Below are positions 7,568 to 13,733 of a stretch of DNA of 13,733 nucleotides, piece after piece. Origin of the DNA: UBA1756 sp045132235 (GTDB taxonomy: Bacteria; Bacteroidota; Bacteroidia; Bacteroidales; WCHB1-69); the NCBI GenBank assembly GCA_045132235.1, contig JBGURX010000039.1, positions 1 to 13,733 of the forward strand. Reading direction: 5' to 3'. The translations under genes and the position numbers were made by a program. Each line of letters starts with the position of its first letter. Position 1 is the stretch's first letter. The notes beneath the pieces are model-generated. The model made no database searches and was not told where the DNA came from. It was given only the letters and a program-made list of their open reading frames with translations.

Positions 7568-9873
7568 TGGACAAATAGAATTTTAGCAACCGTCTTTTTC
7601 TTTCCGTCAGCATCAGAGATGAACACGAAATAGACACCCGTGGCAGGGCGTTTGCCGTTGAAGTCGCGTCCGTTCCAAGTGAAGGTTCCGCCGTTGGCAT
7701 AATCCTGCCACACCAGATTTCCCGCAGCGTCGGCAACTTTGCAGAAGGAGTTTTCCTTCAGTCCGGTTACCGTAATCAGTCCGTAATAGCTCTCGCGCAC
7801 CGGATTGGGGAAGACGGTCACCTCGCTGTAATCCTCCGTGCCTTCGGTAGCTGTGCCACGATAGGAGACAATGCCCTCGGCAGTGGCGAAAAACACCTCT
7901 CCAGTCTGGCGCTGTATGGTAATGTGGTTAATACGGTTGGAGAGAAGGGGGGAATTGTCGGTGGAAAAATGCAACAGTTGCTTGTCGCCATTTGCCGAAA
8001 TGAGGAACACGCCCGACTTGGCCGTACCCACCCACTTGCGGTTGGCATCATCCACCGCAATGGCGGTCACCTCTTCAAATTCAAAAAGATTCTGTACATA
8101 GTTAATCTGCTCAACCAGAATATTTTGCGGATACACACCTCCCGAAAAAATCTGTGAAGGATTGTATATCACTTTTATACCCAGATTGCAGCCGATCCAT
8201 ATCTCGCCTTTTTTGTCCTCTGTCACACAATTGATGGATGAAGTGTTGATGTTGGCAGCGGCATTCATATTCACGGACGTGGTACGGTCATCCAGCGTAT
8301 TGTCGATGGTATTGTTGTCGTCCACCACCACGATGGTGTTGGCACGCGGCAAAGTCACCCACTTCCACCCTCGCATATCCACCATAATGTCTCCTACAGC
8401 TGTTGAAGCCGAAACATAAGAAGAAAGAGGAAATGCCTTCCATGTTCCGTCAGACTTCAGCACAGACAATGGCCTTGCGGAATAACTGGTTGCTATCCAC
8501 AGATTTCCATAGCCATCAAAACACAATCCCCCGATATATGCCTCTGAACTGTCATACGAATACAGGATACTGTTCGAGCGGTTGAAGATCTGTTCAACAG
8601 CATAATCTCGATATTTCACCAATCCACCTTCAAACAGACCTGCATAAATCTCGTTGGTATTTCTGGGATTGATGGCCACCGCCGTCAGGTCGTAATATCC
8701 GCCAAGCGAGGGATTGTCTTTCTGGAACAAATTGACCCATTCCTCATTACTAAAAAAAGATAGATCAGGGTTGATATATAACTTCCCCCATGTAGAACTG
8801 ACGCCACCCGGCACCATCGCCAACTTTCCATTGCAATAATCCATTCGGTAAGAGGATGCTGAATAAGGTCCATTGAGGACATGCAGCTTCACCACACTCC
8901 AGTCCTGCGACATCTGCATCAGCCCGTTGTGGGCATCGGCAAACCAGATAAAATTGCCGTCGAGACAGGCATCCTGCACATTCTGCCAATTATAGGTACC
9001 TTCAAAGCCAAAATAGCCCAGCATCTGCTCCGTGGCGTCATAAATCTGTCCATAAGACCAAGAGGCCACCAGCAGCTGGTCGCCCGACACATCCAGCGCC
9101 CGGATGGTTGAAAGGTCAACCTGCGAAGGCAGCCATGCCGAGCCATCAAACATGATAAGAGAATCGGCATCGTTTTCGAGGTGGCAAGTCACATAAAGTC
9201 TGTCAGCGAACACACAACTATGCAGATAATTGCCAACGGGCAACTCATCCGCTCTTTGCCATGTGGAGAAATCAGCCTGTGAATGAGAATCCAATGAGGT
9301 GAAATAGATTCCGTTATCAGTTAGTATAAAAAATTGATTATTAAATACTTGCATAGAATTAACACACCGCGACGCCGCACCTGCCTGCGTGTACCATGTA
9401 TCCTGAATCAACAAAGTGGCAGGATCCACAACCACGATGCCGAAAGAACAGCCGAGATAAAGCAGATGATTGTACGACAGGATATAGTTGACGGTTTTCA
9501 CCCCCGTCATCGTTTTGTTGTAGATGTCGGGCAGGTTGGTAAGTTTGCCGTCGCGGATGAAGTCGAGATTGGCATTGTTGTACACCACAATGAGATAACG
9601 TGAATCTTCATCATAAAAGACACGGCTGATGCCGGTTTCCGTCAGTCCTTCCACCTTGGTCCATGTGTCAACGGTTTGGGTGGAACGGTCGTAGAAAAGG
9701 ACAGCATTGTCGGAGGCGGCATACACGTAGTCGGGGGAGGCGGTCACGGAATGGACGCTATAATAGGAAAGGTGCGTGCGGAACTCGCCGACAGCAATCT
9801 GCGCGGAAAGGCGCGTGGGCCATACCAGCAAACCGACCAGCAATACCGTGAATACTAAGATTTTACGATTCAT
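7564..9873 (-). CDS. porZ: PorZ-like T9SS anionic-LPS delivery protein (beta-propeller plus CTD)
   Basis: A 769-residue secreted protein. A Sec signal peptide (MNRK, a hydrophobic stretch, cleavage probably after A24 in LSAQ) is followed by QIAVGEFRTHLSYY, the opening typical of PorZ. Repeated blade-like segments of the two-component-regulator propeller kind follow (DNAVLFYDRST, GLTETGISRVFYDEDSRYLIV, GYGNLWIAT, KKGEIWIGCNLGIKVI, NRKWVGTAKSGVFLI). The last 85 residues form a T9SS sorting-type domain with VFPNP (687-691) and TGVYFVFISDADG (745-757). P. gingivalis PorZ has 776 residues, two seven-bladed propellers and a CTD. It is part of the surface attachment complex with PorU, PorV and PorQ and presents anionic LPS to the sortase. 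It is last in the minus-strand unit, overlapping the permease by 11 nt. Another propeller-CTD cargo protein is the alternative, but the length and opening favour PorZ. Confidence 0.82.
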   Translation of the reverse strand: MNRKILVFTVLLVGLLVWPTRLSAQIAVGEFRTHLSYYSVHSVTASPDYVYAASDNAVLFYDRSTQTVDTWTKVEGLTETGISRVFYDEDSRYLIVVYNNANLDFIRDGKLTNLPDIYNKTMTGVKTVNYILSYNHLLYLGCSFGIVVVDPATLLIQDTWYTQAGAASRCVNSMQVFNNQFFILTDNGIYFTSLDSHSQADFSTWQRADELPVGNYLHSCVFADRLYVTCHLENDADSLIMFDGSAWLPSQVDLSTIRALDVSGDQLLVASWSYGQIYDATEQMLGYFGFEGTYNWQNVQDACLDGNFIWFADAHNGLMQMSQDWSVVKLHVLNGPYSASSYRMDYCNGKLAMVPGGVSSTWGKLYINPDLSFFSNEEWVNLFQKDNPSLGGYYDLTAVAINPRNTNEIYAGLFEGGLVKYRDYAVEQIFNRSNSILYSYDSSEAYIGGLCFDGYGNLWIATSYSARPLSVLKSDGTWKAFPLSSYVSASTAVGDIMVDMRGWKWVTLPRANTIVVVDDNNTIDNTLDDRTTSVNMNAAANINTSSINCVTEDKKGEIWIGCNLGIKVIYNPSQIFSGGVYPQNILVEQINYVQNLFEFEEVTAIAVDDANRKWVGTAKSGVFLISANGDKQLLHFSTDNSPLLSNRINHITIQRQTGEVFFATAEGIVSYRGTATEGTEDYSEVTVFPNPVRESYYGLITVTGLKENSFCKVADAAGNLVWQDYANGGTFTWNGRDFNGKRPATGVYFVFISDADGKKKTVAKILFVH

Positions 9874-11146
9874 GTGCGTTGTGTTTAAGGTTCATGCGAA
9901 GGGTGGGAAGCAGTGAAGCCAGCAGACTGATGAGAAAGATGGTGCCGAAAACGATGAAGAAATCCATCATTTCCATTTTAACAGGGTAATAATCAACGAT
10001 ATAACTCCCCGTGCCATCGCCAATTTTCACGATATGAAAAGCACTCTGCAGGGCGCAGATGATGCCGCCCAGCACCATTCCCAGCATACCGCCGCAGAAC
10101 GAGATGATCATTCCCTCCAAAACAAAGATACGGCGTATCAGCGATTTATCGGCACCGAGATAGTTGAGTTCGACGGTATCCTCGCGTTTTTCGATAATCA
10201 TCATGGCGAGCGTGCCGATGATATTGAAGATGGCGATGAGCAGGATGAAAGCCAAAATCACAAAGATGACGATTTTCTCGGTCTTCATGGTCTTGAAAAG
10301 CAAAGATTCTTGTTCGTAACGGTTCTGCACCGTAAACTTCTCCCCTACGATTGTCTGCACCTGTTTTTGCAGCTGATCGGCACGGGCGGGGTCATCCAGA
10401 AAAATCTCTATGGAAGTCGCCTCCCCCTCGTAGCTCATCAGGCTGCGGGCGAAGTCGATGGAGCAGAAGAGGTACTTGTCGTCGTACTCGGTCTGCGACT
10501 CGAACACGCCGCCCGGTACCAAGTAGCGTTTCAGCAAGTCGCGCTCGCGGGCAAGGGCTTTGTGCTTGCGCTGCGGATAGTAGAGCTTAATCAATTCCGG
10601 ACTTTTGAGATTGAGCCGCAGGTTGCCCGCCGCCCGCGAGCCCATTACACCGAAATCGCCATTCTCCCACACCGTGCCCTGCTCCTCACTCCACTGCGCG
10701 GAGTCTGCAGTGAAATCGAAACTGCCATCAATCAACAAATCCTTCTTTCGCGCCGTAAGATGATTCACATAATCATCATCAACTCCTTTCAAATCAATCA
10801 GATACTGTTTATCGGCATACTCAATGAGCACCATGTCCGACACCACCTGCTCCACAGCCTTCACGCCCTCCAACTTCTGCAATTTCTGCAAAGGAAACGT
10901 GCTGACATCAAACGACTTGCCTTCCGTGGCGGTAATCTTGAAGTCAGGGTTGAAGTTGTTGAACGAATCCGCCACCAATTGTTCCAGTCCGTTGTAGGCG
11001 GAGAGCACGATGATGAGAGCCGCCGCGCCCGACATGACTCCCACCGCCGAAATGATGGCGATGATGTTCACAAGGCTGTGCTTCTTTTTGGAGAAAAGAT
11101 GCCGCCATGCGATAAAGAGGGCCGTTCGGAATCTACGGGCTGACAC
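9863..11146 (-). CDS. LolC/LolE-type ABC transporter permease (FtsX/MacB superfamily)
   Basis: A 427-residue inner-membrane permease. One membrane helix near the N-terminus (about 28-50, after the basic segment FSKKKH) is followed by a periplasmic MacB-like domain of about 240 residues and three helices (about 292-318, 342-368, 395-416). The cytoplasmic loop IIEKREDTVELNYLGADKSLIRRIFVLEGM matches the LolC/LolE coupling region, where the usual wording is KREDIAILRTMGA. LolCDE extracts lipoproteins from the inner membrane for outer-membrane sorting. No LolD ATPase is encoded nearby, so the ATPase must come from elsewhere. It starts 23 nt after rbfA and its 3' end overlaps porZ. The pairing rbfA-permease is, from memory, recurrent in Bacteroidales. 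A MacB-like exporter subunit is the alternative. I cannot say whether it is LolC or LolE. Confidence 0.85.
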   Translation of the reverse strand: MSARRFRTALFIAWRHLFSKKKHSLVNIIAIISAVGVMSGAAALIIVLSAYNGLEQLVADSFNNFNPDFKITATEGKSFDVSTFPLQKLQKLEGVKAVEQVVSDMVLIEYADKQYLIDLKGVDDDYVNHLTARKKDLLIDGSFDFTADSAQWSEEQGTVWENGDFGVMGSRAAGNLRLNLKSPELIKLYYPQRKHKALARERDLLKRYLVPGGVFESQTEYDDKYLFCSIDFARSLMSYEGEATSIEIFLDDPARADQLQKQVQTIVGEKFTVQNRYEQESLLFKTMKTEKIVIFVILAFILLIAIFNIIGTLAMMIIEKREDTVELNYLGADKSLIRRIFVLEGMIISFCGGMLGMVLGGIICALQSAFHIVKIGDGTGSYIVDYYPVKMEMMDFFIVFGTIFLISLLASLLPTLRMNLKHNAHES

Positions 11147-11169
11147 GGTTTACAATTTATGCTGAGCTC

Positions 11170-11505
11170 TTATTGTTTCAGCAGTTTTTCAATATTTTCG
11201 ATATAATCCAAAGAATCGTCGATGAAGAACTCCAGCTGCGGGATGATACGCACCTGATTATGGATTTTCTGTCCCAAACGGTAGCGGATTTCCTTGGTGT
11301 TGGCGCGTACCGCCTTGATCACCGCCTCATTGTCCTCCGCATTGAAGATGCTGAGGTACGAGCGGGCGATGGACAGATCCTTGGTGACGTTCGTCTTGGT
11401 GACGGTAATCATACAGTCGTACACGTTGGGACCGTCGAACAGGAAGATTTCCGCCAGTTCCTTCTTGATAAGTTGGGAGGTCTTTTGCTGTCTGATAGTA
11501 TCCAT
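11170..11505 (-). CDS. rbfA: Ribosome-binding factor A
   Basis: A 111-residue cytoplasmic protein that binds the 30S subunit and helps 16S rRNA 5'-end maturation, especially in the cold. The family pattern is visible: N-terminal helix with QLIKKELAEIF, strand MITVTKTNVTKDLSIARSYLSI (residues about 32-53), the KH-like turn NTKEIRYRLGQKIHNQVRIIPQLEFFIDDSLDY, and a short C-terminal helix with IEKLL. Length fits the 105-135 residues normal for RbfA. The ATG at 11505 gives the canonical start. It lies 9 nt after the stop of the beta-helix T9SS protein and 23 nt before the permease. No separate promoter was seen, so its expression may depend on the upstream cargo gene. Confidence 0.93.
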   Translation of the reverse strand: MDTIRQQKTSQLIKKELAEIFLFDGPNVYDCMITVTKTNVTKDLSIARSYLSIFNAEDNEAVIKAVRANTKEIRYRLGQKIHNQVRIIPQLEFFIDDSLDYIENIEKLLKQ

Positions 11506-11514
11506 AGGACTCTT

Positions 11515-13578
11515 TTATTTCTTTACAATACGATTGGCTCCCAGCACTTTACCATCATCCGAAACTCTACGCAGCAGGTAGATGCCGGCGGGGCAGTTGG
11601 TGAGGTTGAGCGTCATGGTTTCGGAAGTGACGCTCTGAGCCATCACGCAGCGGCCGTTGAGGTCGTACATCTGCCACTCGCCGCCCTGATAGCCGCCGAT
11701 GCACTGCACGGTGACAAAGTCGGTGGCGGGGTTGGGATAGACCATCACGTCGGCCAGTCCATTCTCGTGGATGCCGATGTTGAAGATAGAGTCGTTGTAG
11801 CTGTCAACGGTGCCTTCTACCGAAATGGCGCAGCCCAGATCATCGCTTCTGACGATGGTGAAGGTGAGCACGCTGGGGAAGTTGAGGGCAACGGTGTAGC
11901 GGCCGTTGGTCATCGGCTCGCTCATGTCAGCATCCTGAACCGTAATCTGGTAGTTGTCGCCGGGGGTGTAATCGTCGATGGAGATTTCCAAATTCACGAC
12001 ACCCGTGCCGGGAAGTTCATCGCTGAACACCGTGTCGATGGCATTCACAGAACAGGTGAATGGCATGACATCGCACGGAATCTCGTAGCAGCCGAGGTCG
12101 ATTGCTTCGCCATTGACACGCGGCTGTCCGGCATAGTCCACCTCCGGAAACTGGTAGCCGGAGAGGCTGAGGGTGGCAATGCTGCCTGCATCGCGGCAGA
12201 GCGAGCTGCCCTCCAGCGAGTAGTCGCCCATGAGCATCTCGTCGAGTTCATCCTCACTGGCCGGCAGTCCGATGATGGAGCAAGGATCCACGAAGGCGAT
12301 GTCGGCAGTGGTCACGTTGAGGTTGCCGTTGCCGGCGGGAAGCATTCCTTCCACGGCGGTGTATTGGCAGTTGAGTTCAGCGGAGAAGAGGTTGGTGGCA
12401 TCGCTGCCGTTGTTCCATAGAATGCTGTTGAAGAGGGTGAAGCCGCTGCCGCCGCTGATGACGGTATTGTTGGCGGCGGTATTGTTGGCGAAGGTGCAGT
12501 TGATGCTGCGGCTGCTGGCACCGGTGGTACAGATAGCACCAGCATCTTCAGTAGCTGCATTGTTTGCAATCAAGCAGTTGGAAGTCAGTAGGCTACTGGC
12601 GGTGTTGCCGAACAGGGCACCACCTCTCTTGGCGGAGTTACCGACGAAGGTGCAGTAGTGGAACTGGTTGCTATTGGCGAAATAGACCGCGCCGCCCGGG
12701 TTGGTGCAGCTGTTGCTGATAAACGCACACTGGTAGAAGCTGCAGTTGTTGCCGCTGCTCACCGCGCCGCCACCGTAGCGCGAGGTGGCGCTGACGTTCG
12801 AAGTGGCTGCACAGCTGTTGTTGAGAAAATAGCAATAGAGTGCCACCGTGTCGGCATAGGAGCAGTTGTCGAAAAACACCGCACCGCCTCCGGAGTTGGC
12901 CGCGATGACCGAATTGTTATAGAAAGCGCACTCCTCGAAGCGGTTGGTATAGGGCACGTAGGCTGCGCCGCCGTTGAGGTTGGCGGTGTTCATGTAGAAC
13001 ATGCAGTTGCGGATGACACTGTTGGTGGAGTGGTTGGTCTCATTACTTCCGCCCATGAAGATACCTGCACCGCGCTGCTCGTTATTATAAGCATTACGGT
13101 TTCCGTAGCCACCCATGATGGTAAACCCGTCAAGGATGAAGTTGCTGGCCGTGGCGGCATACACCACATGATAAGCGTTGTCAGTAAAGTCGGTGGGGGT
13201 GTTGCTGATGTCACCGCTGAGGATGGTGGGGTTGGAGAAATCGAACGACAGTCCTTCCATCTCGCGCTGTGTGGGGTCAGTCTCGGTGCCGTCGAAGCCG
13301 CCGTAGAGGGCCACGCCGCTTTTCAGCACGAACGATTTGCAGCGGTTGTCGCTGCCGTTGGGGAAGTTGCTGGTAGGCACGTAGGTTCCGGCGGCCACCC
13401 AGATCTGGTCGCCTGCCTGTGCGGCATTGAGGGCATCCTGCAAATTGGTGTACACCATCCCCGACTGGCCGTCCCATGCAGTGCTGGCGGCATCGGGTTT
13501 CACATAAAGGGTGTCTTGGGCAACAGTCACAGACAGACTGAAAATTGCCATTACAATCAAAATAAACGTTTTTTTCAT
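11515..13578 (-). CDS. Secreted right-handed beta-helix protein with T9SS C-terminal sorting domain
   Basis: A 687-residue exported protein of unknown role. It starts with a clear Sec signal peptide (MKKTFILIVMAIFSLSVTVA, cut before Q21). Residues 41-70 (LQDALNAAQAGDQIWVAAGTY) open a parallel beta-helix of the polymorphic outer-membrane-protein type. About ten coils follow between 145 and 400, marked by repeats of the form GGAVYF...NCTF..N (for example GGAVFFDNCS, GGAVYFANS, GGALFGNTAS). DYAGQPRVNGEAIDLGCYE (481-499) is the closing motif of choice-of-anchor Q proteins. A beta-sandwich spacer (505-595) leads to a type A CTD with VYPNPATDF (613-621), YDLNGR (638-643), PAGIYLLR (663-670) and the end IVKK. 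CTD cargo is exported by T9SS and often attached to anionic LPS. No catalytic residues were recognised; adhesin or surface polysaccharide binding is guesswork. It is first in the unit with rbfA. Confidence 0.85.
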   Translation of the reverse strand: MKKTFILIVMAIFSLSVTVAQDTLYVKPDAASTAWDGQSGMVYTNLQDALNAAQAGDQIWVAAGTYVPTSNFPNGSDNRCKSFVLKSGVALYGGFDGTETDPTQREMEGLSFDFSNPTILSGDISNTPTDFTDNAYHVVYAATASNFILDGFTIMGGYGNRNAYNNEQRGAGIFMGGSNETNHSTNSVIRNCMFYMNTANLNGGAAYVPYTNRFEECAFYNNSVIAANSGGGAVFFDNCSYADTVALYCYFLNNSCAATSNVSATSRYGGGAVSSGNNCSFYQCAFISNSCTNPGGAVYFANSNQFHYCTFVGNSAKRGGALFGNTASSLLTSNCLIANNAATEDAGAICTTGASSRSINCTFANNTAANNTVISGGSGFTLFNSILWNNGSDATNLFSAELNCQYTAVEGMLPAGNGNLNVTTADIAFVDPCSIIGLPASEDELDEMLMGDYSLEGSSLCRDAGSIATLSLSGYQFPEVDYAGQPRVNGEAIDLGCYEIPCDVMPFTCSVNAIDTVFSDELPGTGVVNLEISIDDYTPGDNYQITVQDADMSEPMTNGRYTVALNFPSVLTFTIVRSDDLGCAISVEGTVDSYNDSIFNIGIHENGLADVMVYPNPATDFVTVQCIGGYQGGEWQMYDLNGRCVMAQSVTSETMTLNLTNCPAGIYLLRRVSDDGKVLGANRIVKK

Positions 13579-13617
13579 ATAGGATAATTTTTAATATTCC
13601 AAGCGGTTTTGAGGCTG

Positions 13618-13625
13618 CAAAGATA
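13618..13625 (-). promoter_or_regulatory. Promoter (-7 element) of the minus-strand cargo-rbfA-permease-porZ unit
   Basis: On the minus strand this reads TATCTTTG, an exact TAnnTTTG match, directly after G and the T8 tract of the neighbouring terminator. The transcript would start near 13612, about 33 nt before the ATG at 13578. The -33 region falls within the terminator hairpin and lacks TTTG at the expected distance. Confidence 0.75.
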
Positions 13626-13626
13626 C

Positions 13627-13658
13627 AAAAAAAATCCCGCAGTTGCCTGCGGGATTTT
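13627..13658 (-). terminator. Hairpin terminator of the gene at the right edge
   Basis: A perfect 12-bp stem (13631-13642 with 13647-13658, core ATCCCGCAG/CTGCGGGAT) has a 4-nt loop. On the minus strand it is followed by T8 (13634-13627). On the plus strand only TTTT follows, so it works mainly for minus-strand transcription arriving from the right. Confidence 0.88.
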
Positions 13659-13665
13659 GAATAAT

Positions 13666-13694
13666 GTAGGGCTGCCATAATATGACAGCCCTAC
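13666..13694. repeat. Inverted repeat between the right-edge gene and its terminator
   Basis: GTAGGGCTG (13666-13674) pairs exactly with CAGCCCTAC (13686-13694). With one mismatch the stem can extend by 3 bp (CAT/ATG) to a 3-nt loop. No T tract follows on either strand. On the minus strand it stands 6 nt after the stop codon and just ahead of the T-tract terminator, so it may act as a transcript 3'-end stabiliser or a second stem of a tandem terminator. Confidence 0.7.
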
Positions 13695-13700
13695 AATTAA

Positions 13701-13733
13701 TTATTTCTTCACAACCTTGACGGTGATGAAGCT
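13701..13733 (-). CDS. C-terminal ten codons of a gene continuing beyond the window, possibly another T9SS CTD protein
   Basis: Read on the minus strand, the last ten codons give SFITVKVVKK followed by TAA (13703-13701). A lysine-rich KVVKK tail after a beta strand is the usual ending of T9SS type A sorting domains, and the neighbouring cargo ends in RIVKK. Two hairpins follow the stop, which supports a real gene end here. Only ten residues are visible, so the family call is tentative. Confidence 0.6.
   Translation of the reverse strand, partial: SFITVKVVKK

Noticed and set aside
10123..10130. Minus-strand TATCTTTG inside the permease gene as a porZ promoter
   Set aside because: The bases encode the conserved segment RRIFVLEG and lie about 250 nt from the porZ start with no -33 box; chance occurrence is likely, though not excluded.
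10034..11143. Plus-strand open frame (369 codons) opposite the permease
   Set aside because: Almost coextensive with the permease gene and without a known motif; a shadow frame.
5871..11146. FtsE and the LolC/E-type permease as a split pair of one ABC transporter
   Set aside because: They are on opposite strands in separate units, and the ATPase carries FtsE-type, not LolD-type, sequence around the Q-loop.
11173..12420. Plus-strand open frame (415 codons) opposite rbfA and the CTD cargo gene
   Set aside because: It spans two well-supported genes on the other strand, has no domain, and has the Val/Ala/His/Gly bias of an antisense shadow.
12658..13587. Plus-strand open frame (309 codons) opposite the beta-helix gene
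   Set aside because: Repetitive Val/Gly/Ala composition mirrors the beta-helix repeats; no signal or family motif.

Overview
The window reads as chromosomal DNA of a Bacteroidota bacterium, most likely an uncultivated or little-known member of the Bacteroidales that has a type IX secretion system (T9SS). Reasons: a GldJ-type lipoprotein C-terminus, a PorZ homologue, at least one protein with a T9SS C-terminal sorting domain, the Bacteroidota form of RecQ, gyrB and ftsE, promoters with the TAnnTTTG -7 element, and starts without clear Shine-Dalgarno sequences. GC content is slightly above half by eye, and coding density is very high. I see no mobile element, tRNA, rRNA or CRISPR array.

Left part, plus strand: the 3' end of gldJ (1-397), a strong hairpin terminator (422-455), hldD for ADP-heptose epimerisation (476-1441), then recQ (1575-3770) behind its own TACCTTTG promoter and a leader of about 80 nt. 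A long terminator hairpin (3789-3841) abuts the gyrB promoter. gyrB (start set at 3883), ftsE (5871) and a family 2 glycosyltransferase (start set at 6677) follow with gaps of 11 and 2 nt and look like one operon.

Right part, minus strand: transcription enters from the right edge. A gene of which only the last ten codons are visible ends at 13701, followed by two hairpins (13666-13694 and 13631-13658). The second runs directly into a TATCTTTG promoter at 13618-13625. From it comes a tight four-gene unit: a secreted right-handed beta-helix protein with a T9SS sorting domain, rbfA, a LolC/LolE-type permease, and porZ. Gaps are 9 and 23 nt, and the last two genes overlap by 11 nt. porZ and the glycosyltransferase converge with interlocked stop codons (TTAG) and no intergenic terminator.

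The common theme is the cell envelope: T9SS assembly or secretion (GldJ, PorZ, CTD cargo), LPS sugar supply and glycan building (HldD, GT2), lipoprotein or envelope ABC components (LolE-like permease, FtsE). These are mixed with housekeeping genes (gyrB, recQ, rbfA). I did not find a clearly new system. The points most worth following are the operon joining T9SS cargo, rbfA, permease and porZ, the near-identical terminator-promoter junctions, and the Pro/Glu/Thr-rich tail in front of FtsE.
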